In this document: piece by piece, positions 17,122-25,939 of the stretch
Numbering within the stretch: the first letter of the stretch is position 1
Layout of the letters: each line of letters begins with the position of its first letter
DNA from: Parahoeflea halophila
GTDB taxonomy: Bacteria; Pseudomonadota; Alphaproteobacteria; Rhizobiales; Rhizobiaceae
DNA length: 64,000 nt
Assembly: GCF_900220985.1 (NCBI RefSeq)
Contig: NZ_OCPC01000005.1
Span: 1 to 64,000 of the forward strand
Direction: 5' to 3'
Translations under genes and position numbers: made by a program
The notes under the pieces: model-generated
Told to the model about the DNA's origin: nothing
Seen by the model: the letters and a program-made list of their open reading frames with translations, nothing else
The model's database searches: none

Positions 17122-19845
17122 TCAGGCTGTCAGGGGTGTGGCTGGGACGCTGCGTTCGACTTCGAACAACAGCCCGCCGGGTCTCGTGTAGTAGGCCCAT
17201 GTCAGCACCGCACAGATCAGGTAGAAGGCGAGGAACCCCCAGAGCGCTGCCACCGGACCGCCGGTCATGGCAATCGACGTGCCGTAGGCTTTCGGGATGA
17301 AGAATGCGCCGTAGGCGGCGATCGCCGATGTAAAGGCGATGATCGCCGCACTCTCGCGACCGGCCTGCTTCTGCAGTTCGTCCCCCTTCAAGTCCTTCAT
17401 CAGGCGGGGCACCTCGCGCGCCATGATCACCGGGATCATCTGGAAGGTCGAGGCATTGCCTACGCCGGTGAGGAAGAACAGCGCCATGAAGCAGGAGAAG
17501 AATCCCCCGAACGCACCCGGCTGCTCCTTTATGCCGAGGAAGAAGATCACTCCGAACACGGCAGCGATCATTCCAAGGAAGGTCCAGAAAGTGACCCTTC
17601 CACCGCCGAACCTGTCTGAGATCCATCCTGTCGCGGCGCGTGACAGCGCCCCCACAAGCGGCCCCAGGAACACGAACTGCAATGCATTGACTTCGGGGAA
17701 CTGCAGCTTCGTCAGCAACGGAAAACCGGCAGAATAACCGATGAAGCTGCCGAAGGTCCCTGTGTAGAGCACGCACATGATCCAGTTGTGTTTGCGGCTG
17801 AAGATGATCGCCTGCTCCTTGAAGCTTGCCTTTGCGTCGGCGATGTCGTTCATGCCGAGCCAGGCCGCGATGGTGGCGGCGATGATGAAAGGCACCCAGA
17901 TGAAGCCTGCGTTCTGCATCCACAATTGCCCGCCATCCGACAGGGCTTGCGGTTGCCCGCCCATCGCCCCGAAGACACCGGCGGTAATCACAACCGGCAC
18001 GGCGAATTGCATCGCCGACACACCGAGATTGCCCAGCCCGGCGTTCAAGGCCAGTGCATTGCCCTTCTCGGCCTTCGGATAGAAGAAGGCGATGTTGGCC
18101 ATCGACGAGGCGAAGTTGCCACCGCCAACGCCGCACAGCAATGCCAGAACGAGGAAGATCAGGTAAGGCGTTTCCGGGCTCTGCACCGCGTAGCCGATGC
18201 CAAGTGCAGGCAAGAGCAGCGACGCGGTGGAGATGGTCGTCCACAACCGGCCACCGAAGATCGGCACCATGAAGCTGTAGAAGATGCGCAAGGTCGCGCC
18301 CGACAGGCCAGGCAGAGCCGCCAGCCAGAACAGTTGGCCCTGCGTGAAATCGAAACCGATCGCCGGAAGGCGAGCCACCACGACCGACCAGACCATCCAG
18401 ACCGAGAAGGCCAGTAGCAGCGCCGGGATCGAGATCCACAGGTTGCGGCGGGCGATGCCTCGCCCCTTGCTCTCCCAGAACATCTTGTCCTCGGGCTTCC
18501 ACTCCTGCAGCACACGCGTCTGCGCCAGCCGCTCGGGATCATGGATGTCCTGCATTTCCGGCAGCTGCGGCAATCGTCCAAGTGCGGGACCGTGGGCAGC
18601 CTGCTCCATGGCGCGGATCGACAGGTGCATCCAGGCCAGCGATATTGCGACGATGACAAACAGCAGCGCAAAACAGCTGGTGTAGATGCCTGTCAGGTCG
18701 AGCAGCGCTCCGAAGCTGATTGGCAGAACAAAACCGCCGAGCCCGCCGATCATGCCGACCAACCCACCCACGGCTCCGACATGGTTGGGGTAATAGACCG
18801 GGATATGCTTGAACACCGCGGCCTTGCCCAGGCTCATGAAGAAGCCGAGCACAAACAGCGTGATGACAAACGGCCACTGCCCCATCTCGGTGCTGAAGGC
18901 GATCGGACCGTCCTTGCCCTGGATCAGATAGTCGGTCGGCGGGTAGGACAGCATAAACAATAGCGCCAACGAGAAGCCGAAGGTCCAGTACATCACTGCC
19001 CGTGCCCCGAACCGGTCGGAGAGATGTCCGCCATAGGCGCGGAACAGAGATGCAGACAGCGAGAAGGCCGCAGCCGACATGCCGGCCGTGCGTATGTCCA
19101 GACCGTAGACGTCGACCAGGTAATGCGGCATCCACAGCGCCAGCGCGACGAAGGCGCCGAAGACAAAGAAATAGTAGAGCGAGAAGCGCCACACCTGCAG
19201 GTTCTTCAGCGGCGCAAACTGCTCGGCCAGCGAGGGGGACTTCCGCCCGGACTTGCGTTGCGCGACCAGCGCCGGATCGTCCTTGGCAAAGACAAAGAAG
19301 ATCAACGCCATGAGCGCCAGGCCCGCGGCCCAGACATGGGCGACGCCATGCCAGCCATAGGCCACCATGACGAAGGGCGCGACAAATTTGGTGACCGCGG
19401 CACCGACATTGCCGGCCCCGAAAATCCCCAGCGCCGTGCCCTGCCGGCCTGCGTCATACCAGCGCGAGACGTAAGCCACGCCGATGATGAAAGATCCGCC
19501 GGCAAGGCCGATGCCGAGTGCCGCGATGAGATACATCGTGTAGGACCCGGCCCAGGTGAGCATCCAGGTTGCCGCCGCGGTCAGCAGCATCTGGGAGGTA
19601 AAAACGATGCGCCCGCCATATCTCTCGGTCCAGACACCGAGGATCAACCGGCTCAGCGACCCCGTGAGGATGGGGGTGGCGACGAGCAGACCGAACTGGA
19701 ACTCGGTCAGCCCCAGCTCCACCTTGATCTCGATTCCGATGATCGAGAAGATGGTCCAGACCGCGAAACAGGCGGTAAAAGCGATCGTGCTCAATCCGAG
19801 AGCACGGGTGCGTTCACTGTCGGGTATATTCACCTTTTCCAGCAT
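17122..19845 (-). CDS. narK: Fused NarK1-NarK2 nitrate/nitrite transporter
   Basis: A 907-residue protein consisting of two consecutive MFS nitrate transporters joined by an approximately 40-residue linker around residues 440-480. The N-terminal half resembles NarK1 (nitrate/proton uptake) and the C-terminal half NarK2 (nitrate/nitrite exchange), the arrangement known in Paracoccus. Both halves have nitrate-signature-like glycine-rich helices (GNVGAAVTK; GVGGGNFASSMANIAFF). The ATG at 19845 is preceded by GCGGAGACACACA; a longer frame to 20151 crosses the regulatory region and is rejected. First gene of the nar operon, downstream of an FNR-type box. Inner membrane, about 24 helices. Confidence 0.95.
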   Translation of the reverse strand: MLEKVNIPDSERTRALGLSTIAFTACFAVWTIFSIIGIEIKVELGLTEFQFGLLVATPILTGSLSRLILGVWTERYGGRIVFTSQMLLTAAATWMLTWAGSYTMYLIAALGIGLAGGSFIIGVAYVSRWYDAGRQGTALGIFGAGNVGAAVTKFVAPFVMVAYGWHGVAHVWAAGLALMALIFFVFAKDDPALVAQRKSGRKSPSLAEQFAPLKNLQVWRFSLYYFFVFGAFVALALWMPHYLVDVYGLDIRTAGMSAAAFSLSASLFRAYGGHLSDRFGARAVMYWTFGFSLALLFMLSYPPTDYLIQGKDGPIAFSTEMGQWPFVITLFVLGFFMSLGKAAVFKHIPVYYPNHVGAVGGLVGMIGGLGGFVLPISFGALLDLTGIYTSCFALLFVIVAISLAWMHLSIRAMEQAAHGPALGRLPQLPEMQDIHDPERLAQTRVLQEWKPEDKMFWESKGRGIARRNLWISIPALLLAFSVWMVWSVVVARLPAIGFDFTQGQLFWLAALPGLSGATLRIFYSFMVPIFGGRLWTTISTASLLLPALGIGYAVQSPETPYLIFLVLALLCGVGGGNFASSMANIAFFYPKAEKGNALALNAGLGNLGVSAMQFAVPVVITAGVFGAMGGQPQALSDGGQLWMQNAGFIWVPFIIAATIAAWLGMNDIADAKASFKEQAIIFSRKHNWIMCVLYTGTFGSFIGYSAGFPLLTKLQFPEVNALQFVFLGPLVGALSRAATGWISDRFGGGRVTFWTFLGMIAAVFGVIFFLGIKEQPGAFGGFFSCFMALFFLTGVGNASTFQMIPVIMAREVPRLMKDLKGDELQKQAGRESAAIIAFTSAIAAYGAFFIPKAYGTSIAMTGGPVAALWGFLAFYLICAVLTWAYYTRPGGLLFEVERSVPATPLTA

Positions 19846-19951
19846 TGTGTGTCTCCGCATGGCGGCGCAGGCAATCACTGCGCGCGTGTATTCTCGACGC
19901 CGGCGTGATGGCCGGTACACACACAAATTCACGTTGGGAAACCGGGCGCCG

Positions 19952-19965
19952 TTGACACAGATCAA
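19952..19965 (-). promoter_or_regulatory. FNR/NnrR-type box serving narK
   Basis: TTGACACAGATCAA matches the FNR-family consensus TTGAT-N4-ATCAA with one difference. It lies 107 bases upstream of the narK ATG. A class II arrangement would place the transcript start about 41 bases beyond the centre, near 19917, leaving a leader of about 70 bases. Confidence 0.75.
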
Positions 19966-20044
19966 ACGGATTAGCCAGGTTCGGCCCAATCGAACCGGAA
20001 TTGCCTTTGGTCCTTTTTCAATGAGGAATTGATCAACGAGCCAT

Positions 20045-20058
20045 TTGATAAATATCAA
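20045..20058 (+). promoter_or_regulatory. Perfect FNR/NnrR-type box serving the regulator gene
   Basis: TTGATAAATATCAA is a perfect match to TTGAT-N4-ATCAA, 62 bases upstream of the regulator ATG at 20120. A class II start would fall near 20093. Together with 19952-19965 this gives one box per divergent promoter. They could be read by the encoded regulator itself, by FNR, or by NnrR. Confidence 0.8.
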
Positions 20059-20119
20059 GTCGTGCCGTGAAGATTGCCAGTAGATTGCCCGCGTAGGCAT
20101 ATCGGAGGAGAGACACAGC

Positions 20120-20839
20120 ATGCGGGATGAAGACAAACCCGAGATTCGCAAATTGCCACTGTTCCGGGATATGACTGGGGAGAATTTCGAAACGCTTACC
20201 CGGGCGGCCTACGCGCAAAGTTTTCCCGCACAGCTGGAGATGATCCGCCAAGGCGAACCTGCCGATTTTCTGCACGTGGTCATGGAAGGCACGGTGGAAC
20301 TCTTTTCGGGCTGGCGTGAGCGCGAAACCACAATGGCCGTGGTCCGGCCGGTGTCGAGCTTCATCCTCGCCGCCTGCATCAAGGATGCACCCTATCTGAT
20401 GTCGGCGCGCACCATCGAGAAATGCCGCATCGTGATGATACCGGCAAAAGATCTGCGGGCGACGTTTAGAACCGACCCTGATTTCGCGATGTCAACGATA
20501 AGCGAGTTGGCCAGTTGCTACCGGTCGGTGGTGCGTCACACCAAAAGCCTGAAGCTGCGCAGCTCCCGGGAACGCGTGGCTGCCTATGTTCTCTGCCAGT
20601 CGAGACTGACCGGCAACGCTGCGAGCTTCATTTTGCCAATGGAAAAACGGCTGCTGGCGTCGTTTCTCGGCATGACACCGGAAAACTTCTCACGCGCCGT
20701 CAAATCGTTGCAGTCCGACGGTGTTGCAGTGGACGGGATGCGCATCATCATCACCAATTTCGAGGCGCTTGAAGCTGTGGCCGGACTGGATGCACTGATA
20801 GACGGGTTTGGTATCAGCGGCGAACTGAATAGCGCTTAG
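20120..20839 (+). CDS. narR: Crp/Fnr-family regulator, NarR-like
   Basis: A 239-residue regulator with an N-terminal cyclic-nucleotide-type beta-barrel (about 15-125), a dimerisation helix (about 130-160) and a C-terminal winged helix (about 160-220; LASFLGMTPENFSRAVKSL is the recognition region). The N-terminus lacks the Cys cluster that lets FNR sense oxygen. That fits the NarR/NnrR branch, which responds to nitrate/nitrite or nitric oxide, possibly through heme. Divergent from narK, as expected of a dedicated activator; in Paracoccus NarR activates narK. The symbol is given by context and similarity. Confidence 0.8.
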   Translation: MRDEDKPEIRKLPLFRDMTGENFETLTRAAYAQSFPAQLEMIRQGEPADFLHVVMEGTVELFSGWRERETTMAVVRPVSSFILAACIKDAPYLMSARTIEKCRIVMIPAKDLRATFRTDPDFAMSTISELASCYRSVVRHTKSLKLRSSRERVAAYVLCQSRLTGNAASFILPMEKRLLASFLGMTPENFSRAVKSLQSDGVAVDGMRIIITNFEALEAVAGLDALIDGFGISGELNSA

Positions 20840-21116
20840 GTCTTTGCCTGCCTCAATCTCCAAAACTTGAAGCAAAGAGTCAGATGTCTGTTTTTTTTTA
20901 ATTACGCACCTTTAAGCCGTCGTTCGGTTTTCGGTCCCATCACCGCCAGTCAGGTATGAGCCCCAAATCGGTCGCCGGCTTACTGGCATCCTGTTAACAG
21001 AAGCGGTCTTTCGACGCGCACCAGCTTGATGTCTATAAAGGGCGGAAAGCCGTCCTTCGCAGCCATCTCGTTTGCCGGTTTTTGAACTCCGTCAACTGTT
21101 GCGGGTTCTGCATCGG

Positions 21117-21509
21117 TCACCATAGATTACGCATGGCACGTAGCGCGTCGGCACGTGACAACTGCCCGACAAGTGCCCCACCTTCAAGCACGGGAAATCG
21201 ACGATAAGGCGTCTCAGCAAACAGTTTCGCCGCTTCCAAGATTGTACGACCCGCGTTGAGCGTGACGGGATCTGGTGCCATGTAGTCGCTGACGAGGCCA
21301 TTCCATGCGCGATGATAACTGCTGTCGATGGCAGCCCGCAGGCAGTCTTTCTTCGAAAGTACGCCGCGCAGCCAGCCTTCGTCGTCGACGACAGGGGCGC
21401 CGGAAATCTTTTCGTCAAGCAGCAAGTTCATCGCATGATTGATATTCTGATCCGGCGCTAATGTAATCAGTCTGCGCGCCATGTAGTCGGCTACGAGTGG
21501 CATGGTCAT
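21117..21509 (-). CDS. Two-CBS-domain protein at the end of the nqr operon
   Basis: A 130-residue protein made almost entirely of a tandem CBS pair: VADYMARRLITLAPD...ISGAPVVDDEGWLRGVLSKKDCLRA, then VSDYMAPDPVTLNAG...YRRFPVLEGGALVGQLSRADALRAM. Such Bateman modules bind adenine nucleotides and sense energy state. The ATG at 21509 overlaps the nqrM stop (ATGA), which fixes the start and ties the gene to the nqr operon; a longer upstream frame overlaps nqrM and is rejected. No membrane segment. A regulatory role for the sodium pump is inference. Confidence 0.85.
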   Translation of the reverse strand: MTMPLVADYMARRLITLAPDQNINHAMNLLLDEKISGAPVVDDEGWLRGVLSKKDCLRAAIDSSYHRAWNGLVSDYMAPDPVTLNAGRTILEAAKLFAETPYRRFPVLEGGALVGQLSRADALRAMRNLW

Positions 21510-21682
21510 ACTCTGTGATCCTTGATCGCGGTGCACCCTTGGCATCTTGTGGCTTTCATACAGGCTAGGCCGCCGCAAGACCCTTTGACAGGTGGCCGAC
21601 CGAAAAGCGGGCCGACTGTAAGTCCGGCCATGAGCAGAAGAATAACTAAAACGGTTGCGAGCAGCATGATGGCGAAACTCAT
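21506..21682 (-). CDS. nqrM: Na+-NQR maturation factor NqrM (small gene)
   Basis: A 58-residue protein with one N-terminal membrane helix (about 3-24, AIMLLATVLVILLLMAGL), then GPLFGRPPVKGSCGGLACMKATRCQGC with Cys36, Cys41, Cys47 and Cys50. KGSCGGLA and the Cys-rich tail are characteristic of NqrM (formerly DUF539). NqrM is required for assembly of functional NQR, probably by delivering iron to the NqrD/NqrE centre. It overlaps both neighbours by four bases (apbE stop and CBS start), so the reading is strongly supported by operon geometry. Operon order apbE-nqrM is the standard one. Confidence 0.9.
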   Translation of the reverse strand: MSFAIMLLATVLVILLLMAGLTVGPLFGRPPVKGSCGGLACMKATRCQGCTAIKDHRV

Positions 21683-22677
21683 TTCTGGACCTCGTGTCGG
21701 GTAAAATGTCCGGTGCGCACCGCGGAAACCAAACTGCAGTCTACCCGGGCAGAAACCAGAATGAGGGCGTCAATTGCATTTGCATGGGCAAGGTCGACCG
21801 CCTCGCGCGCGTCAAGTGCGGCCAAAGCGGTCGACCATGCATCGGCCTCCATTGCATTGTCGGCGATGACCGTGGCGCTGCGCACTTCCTGCGAGGCTGG
21901 TTGCCCACCGGCTGGAGCCATGATGTGCGACAGACCGATAATGCCGTCGACTCCCTGGTGGCGATGCCCTGATGTGGCGATTGCTCGTCCATCAGGCCTG
22001 ATGACGGTAATCGCATTGCTCGTGCCGGGAAGCGGGTTTTCGACCGCGATGTGCCATGGTCGTCCTGCCGGATGCGAGCCAAGCGCGGCATACTCCCCAC
22101 CGATTTCGACGAGCATGTTGTCGAACCCATCGGCATGCAACCGCTCGATGATCAGATCGACGGCCCGCCCTTTAGCAATGCCGCAAAGGTCAATGGTGGC
22201 GCCGTCAACATGTTTGAGCAGCCTTTCACCTGCAAGACCGAAGCCTTCGCGGAAAGGCACAAAATCTCCACGTATCGGGCCAAAACCCATGCGGTTCACC
22301 AACGGGCCGACGCCGGGATCAAACGCACCGTCACTCGCCTTCGTGACCGTCTCGGCAGATGCAAGGACGACTGCCATCTCTGGACTGATCTTGAACTGGG
22401 AACCTTTTGGCGCGGCGTTTACAGCGAAAATCTCGCTGTCGCACCGATAAGGTGACATTGACCGGTCGACCAAAGCGATCGCATCGGTGATGATCTTCGC
22501 CACTTGGGTGCGATTTGTACTGGCGTCACACAAGGCACGCCATTGTGTCCCAAACCCGGACCCCGTGAGAACCATCGGTTTCGTTGCGGAAGTTGCAATT
22601 TGTGGCATTGCGAAGACACCGGCAATAGCAGCCGCAGTTTTCAAGACTTCACGTCGATTTAAGGTGTTGTAGGACAT
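21679..22677 (-). CDS. apbE: FAD:protein FMN transferase ApbE
   Basis: A 332-residue flavin transferase that covalently attaches FMN, via phosphoester bonds to Thr/Ser, to NqrB and NqrC using FAD as donor. The N-terminus is a Tat-like signal (NRREVLKTAAAIAGVFA), placing it in the periplasm where the acceptor sites lie. Family motifs include the SPYRCDSEIFAVN segment, DLCGIAKGRAVD, MLVEIGGEYAALG and the metal-binding end DNAMEADAWSTAL. It follows nqrF by three bases and overlaps nqrM by four, so it is dedicated to this pump. Confidence 0.93.
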   Translation of the reverse strand: MSYNTLNRREVLKTAAAIAGVFAMPQIATSATKPMVLTGSGFGTQWRALCDASTNRTQVAKIITDAIALVDRSMSPYRCDSEIFAVNAAPKGSQFKISPEMAVVLASAETVTKASDGAFDPGVGPLVNRMGFGPIRGDFVPFREGFGLAGERLLKHVDGATIDLCGIAKGRAVDLIIERLHADGFDNMLVEIGGEYAALGSHPAGRPWHIAVENPLPGTSNAITVIRPDGRAIATSGHRHQGVDGIIGLSHIMAPAGGQPASQEVRSATVIADNAMEADAWSTALAALDAREAVDLAHANAIDALILVSARVDCSLVSAVRTGHFTRHEVQK

Positions 22678-22680
22678 CCT

Positions 22681-23898
22681 CTAAACTCCAAAATCATCGC
22701 TGAATATGTTGTCGGGTTCAACGCCCAGTTCGTCCAGCATTGCCATGACAGCCTTGATCATGAGTGGTGGGCCACAAAGATAGTATTCGCATTCCTCAGG
22801 CGCCGGATGTGAGGCGAGATGATCGCGCATGACCACATCGTGCACGAAACCTGTAGCCCCTTCCCAAGCATCATCCTTTGCCGGCTGCGAGAGCACGCTG
22901 ACCCATCGGAAATTGCTGTGCAAATTCGCCAACCGGTCCAATTCGTCCACATAAATCAACTCGCGCCGCTCGCGTGCGCCATACCAGTAGCTCATTGGAC
23001 GGCTTGAATTGTGGATTTCAAGTTCCTCCAGGATGATCGCCCTTAGGGGAGCCATACCCACACCACCGCCGATGAAAATCATCTCGTTTTGTGTCTGCTG
23101 GGCGCGGAAAGATCCGAACGGGCCCGTCGCCATGATGGTGTCGCCTTCGTTCAGCGCAAACAGCCATGAAGAGACGATACCAGGCGGCGTTCCGGGCAAG
23201 TGCGGCGGCGGAAGCGCGAGACGAATGTTCAAAACCAGTCGACCGGACCGCGTGTCTTCAAGACGGTTGGAGATCGAATAGGCCCTTGTCACAGGCTCGC
23301 GGCTTACCGACTTCAAATGTCGTACGGGCACCCACGCGTCGCGATGGGCGTAAGGGATCTCGATATCCGCGAAATCCAGTTGATAGGGCGGTGCTTCCAA
23401 CTGAATATAGTCCCCGGCCTTCACCGCCGGGGCTTGGCCTTCGGGATACTCAAGGACCAGTTCGCGGATGAACGGTGTCAGGGAACGGTTGGCAACCACA
23501 GTCACTTCAACCGGCTCTACCCCGATCAACCCGTCCGGAACGGTAATGTGCAACGGTCCACGTACGGTCACTTGGCATGCGAGGCGTTCACCGTTGCGCA
23601 ATTGCGCGCGGGTCAAGCGCGCGGTTTCCGTTGGAAGTGGCGCGTCTGCTCCCGCCACTTTGACGCGGCACAAACCGCATGTGCCGGCACCGGCACAGGC
23701 TGATGGGACCGCGATGCCATGGTTGTTGAGAACACCCAGCAACTTGCTGTTGGTTGTCCCCTCGAAATCGATCTTACCGTTTATAGTGAGCTTGACCGGT
23801 ACGGCCGGCATCAACACGCGGCGCGTTATGCCGATTAATGCGGTCAAACCGGTGATGATCAGCGTGATTACGCCAACGCCCATAAAAACTTCGGTCAT
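22681..23898 (-). CDS. nqrF: Na+-NQR subunit F (NADH dehydrogenase module)
   Basis: A 405-residue subunit, near the usual length of about 407. One N-terminal membrane helix is followed by a 2Fe-2S ferredoxin domain with [10 protein letters not shown] and a fourth Cys in ERLACQV (about residues 70-112). A ferredoxin-reductase domain comes next, with the FAD motif RAYSISN, the loop GPFGSF, the nucleotide motif [13 protein letters not shown] and the C-terminal [10 protein letters not shown] and DDFGV. It oxidises NADH and feeds electrons into the pump. It overlaps nqrE by four bases. Confidence 0.96.
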   Translation of the reverse strand: MTEVFMGVGVITLIITGLTALIGITRRVLMPAVPVKLTINGKIDFEGTTNSKLLGVLNNHGIAVPSACAGAGTCGLCRVKVAGADAPLPTETARLTRAQLRNGERLACQVTVRGPLHITVPDGLIGVEPVEVTVVANRSLTPFIRELVLEYPEGQAPAVKAGDYIQLEAPPYQLDFADIEIPYAHRDAWVPVRHLKSVSREPVTRAYSISNRLEDTRSGRLVLNIRLALPPPHLPGTPPGIVSSWLFALNEGDTIMATGPFGSFRAQQTQNEMIFIGGGVGMAPLRAIILEELEIHNSSRPMSYWYGARERRELIYVDELDRLANLHSNFRWVSVLSQPAKDDAWEGATGFVHDVVMRDHLASHPAPEECEYYLCGPPLMIKAVMAMLDELGVEPDNIFSDDFGV

Positions 23899-24494
23899 CC
23901 GGCTGCCCCCGCAAAAGCGGCAAAGCCGAGTGACAACAAGCCGGTGATCAAGAATGCGCTGCCCAGCCCATTAAGACCATTGGGCATATCAGAGTAGCGT
24001 ATGCGTTCACGAATTGCTGCAAACGCGATGATCGCAAGTGCCCAACCGAAACCGCTGGAGAAACCAAAAATGGCAGCTTCGCCGATGGTGTATTCTCGCT
24101 CCACCATGAACAGACTACCGCCAAGAATGGCGCAGTTGACTGTAATCAGGGGCAAAAAGATACCAAGCGCACGGTGCAGGACAGGCAAGTAGCGGTCGAG
24201 CACCATCTCGGTGATCTGCACCATCGCGGCGATGATCCCGATGAACGCAATCAGGGCCAGATAGGAAAGGTCGAGATCAGGTAGTCCAGCCCAAGACCAA
24301 GCGCCTGGCGCCAACAGCGCGTGATAGACAAAAGCATTGGCGGTCACAGTGATGGTCTGGATAACAATCACTGCTATGCCGAGCCCAAATGCCGTGTCTA
24401 CCCGTTGGGAAACCGCGAGAAAGGTGCATATGCCGAGGAAGAATGACAGCGCTAGATTCTCGGAGAAAACCGCGGTGAAGAAGATGTCAGTCAT
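23895..24494 (-). CDS. nqrE: Na+-NQR subunit E
   Basis: A 199-residue membrane protein with six hydrophobic helices, of the NqrE/RnfA family. Cysteines equivalent to the membrane-embedded iron(-sulfur) ligands are present in [13 protein letters not shown] (about 20-32) and TVNCAILGG (about 118-126). With NqrD it relays electrons between the cytoplasmic FeS of NqrF and the periplasmic FMN of NqrC. It overlaps nqrD by eight and nqrF by four bases. Confidence 0.95.
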   Translation of the reverse strand: MTDIFFTAVFSENLALSFFLGICTFLAVSQRVDTAFGLGIAVIVIQTITVTANAFVYHALLAPGAWSWAGLPDLDLSYLALIAFIGIIAAMVQITEMVLDRYLPVLHRALGIFLPLITVNCAILGGSLFMVEREYTIGEAAIFGFSSGFGWALAIIAFAAIRERIRYSDMPNGLNGLGSAFLITGLLSLGFAAFAGAAG

Positions 24495-25137
24495 CGGAAA
24501 GCTCCTCGCGACGCAGGCCGTAGCCAGTGCGCTCGACGAGATCGCGGCGTTTCGACCTTATCGCCCAGATCAGGAAACCGATAACGAAGTAAGCGCTTGG
24601 CGCGAGCGTCATCAATCCGATCGGCTCGAACCAACCGCCATTTGATGCCAACGGAAAAACCGTCATTGCGAACCATGTACCCTGGCCAAGCACTTCACGG
24701 ACCGTCCCGACCAGCAGCAGTATCAGGCTGTAACCCAACGCATTGGCAAGGCCGTCAATTGCCGAGGGACCGACCGGGTTGCGTGACGCAAACGCTTCTG
24801 CGCGGCCCAACACAAGGCAGTTGGTGACGATCAATCCGACGAAGATTGACAGCTGACGGCTCAGTTCGAAGGCATAGGCCTGCAAAATCTGGTCTGTAAC
24901 GATCACCAATGAGGCAATGATAGTGATCTGCACGATAAGCCTGATCGAGGGCGGGATATGGTGCCGGATCGACGAGATGATCACATTTGATGTGCAAAGA
25001 ACCGCGGTCAATGCCATCGACATGGTCAGCGCCGTCGCCACGCTTGTACTGACGGCGAGCGCCGAGCAGATACCGAGGATTTGCTGTGTGACCGGATTGT
25101 TGGTGATCAGAGCAGACCGGATCTCGCGCATTGCCAT
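24487..25137 (-). CDS. nqrD: Na+-NQR subunit D
   Basis: A 216-residue polytopic membrane protein of the NqrD/RnfE family, with six predicted helices. Conserved Cys lie in [10 protein letters not shown] (near 22) and [13 protein letters not shown] (near 110), expected partners of the NqrE cysteines. The ATG at 25137 starts one base after the nqrC stop (TGACATG). A 27-residue upstream extension overlaps nqrC and is rejected. Confidence 0.95.
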   Translation of the reverse strand: MAMREIRSALITNNPVTQQILGICSALAVSTSVATALTMSMALTAVLCTSNVIISSIRHHIPPSIRLIVQITIIASLVIVTDQILQAYAFELSRQLSIFVGLIVTNCLVLGRAEAFASRNPVGPSAIDGLANALGYSLILLLVGTVREVLGQGTWFAMTVFPLASNGGWFEPIGLMTLAPSAYFVIGFLIWAIRSKRRDLVERTGYGLRREELSDD

Positions 25138-25138
25138 G

Positions 25139-25939
25139 TCAGCCCCCCTCCGCGCGCAATCGCTCGATGAACGGGCCGAATCCGTGGTCACCAAGCCAGT
25201 ACCTGACCATGTTGGCAACGCCCTGACTGGTAACGGTAGCGCCTGAAATGCCGTCCACTTCGAAGCTCGTGCTGGCGCCGCCGCGAACCACGTCGATCAT
25301 GATGGTACCGTCCGTGCCGGCAACCTGTTTGCCAACCCAGCTTGCCTGCCATTCGGGTGTTTCGATGCGCGCGCCAAGTCCTGCGGTTTCGGCCTGTTCG
25401 AGGATACGCAACGCCGCAACAGTGGTCAGGTCGCTTTCGAGCGCCATTACCGCGCTTATGACAGATTGGTAGCCACGACCCCGCATCGGGAGCACAACAA
25501 GCAGAAGTTCACCGTCCTTCTCCACGATGTTGACCGGTATCTGCGACGGGCGCGTTCGCAAACGGGCCAGATCCCGGTCGCCTGGAATTGTCGTTGCGAT
25601 GTCTTCGCTTGACGCTGCCGCATCATAGTCGAAACCCGCTGTTTCGGCGCCCGGAACAAATTGCCCGGTTGAAAGGTCAACCATGCGCGTCTCCAGTCCA
25701 TCTGCCCCGCTTTCGGCAATGATGTCGCGTAGGCCGGGAACGGCATCAACCATCGCGGCCATTCGCGCCTCACGCTCAGCCGCTAGGTTCGCCTCTTGAA
25801 CCGGGCGCAAGTAGGCGGTCGCTCCCGATACGAGTAACGAGCAAGTAAGGGCTACGCTGATCGCTACGCCGAAGACTTTTGCCGGGTCGTCGTTTGAGCG
25901 GGCCAGAAAACCGGGCGATTGGTACTTACGCTCTTGCAT
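25139..25939 (-). CDS. nqrC: Na+-NQR subunit C (covalent FMN)
   Basis: A 266-residue subunit with one N-terminal helix (about 22-45) and a periplasmic FMN-binding domain. The ApbE recognition motif DGISGATVTS is intact: Asp229, Ser232, Gly233, Ala234 and the acceptor Thr235. That contrasts with the altered motif in NqrB. MRGRGYQSVISAVMALE is a typical NqrC segment. ATG 25939 is preferred to TTG 25942. The start lies within the last codons of nqrB, so the two are coupled. Confidence 0.94.
   Translation of the reverse strand: MQERKYQSPGFLARSNDDPAKVFGVAISVALTCSLLVSGATAYLRPVQEANLAAEREARMAAMVDAVPGLRDIIAESGADGLETRMVDLSTGQFVPGAETAGFDYDAAASSEDIATTIPGDRDLARLRTRPSQIPVNIVEKDGELLLVVLPMRGRGYQSVISAVMALESDLTTVAALRILEQAETAGLGARIETPEWQASWVGKQVAGTDGTIMIDVVRGGASTSFEVDGISGATVTSQGVANMVRYWLGDHGFGPFIERLRAEGG

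Noticed and set aside
20028-20037. TTGATCAA near the regulator gene as a third FNR site
   Set aside because: The half-sites touch without the four-base spacer, so it does not fit the FNR pattern.
19846-20151. 102-codon N-terminal extension of NarK
   Set aside because: It runs through the intergenic region with both FNR-type boxes and overlaps the divergent regulator gene; the ATG at 19845 has a good ribosome-binding site.
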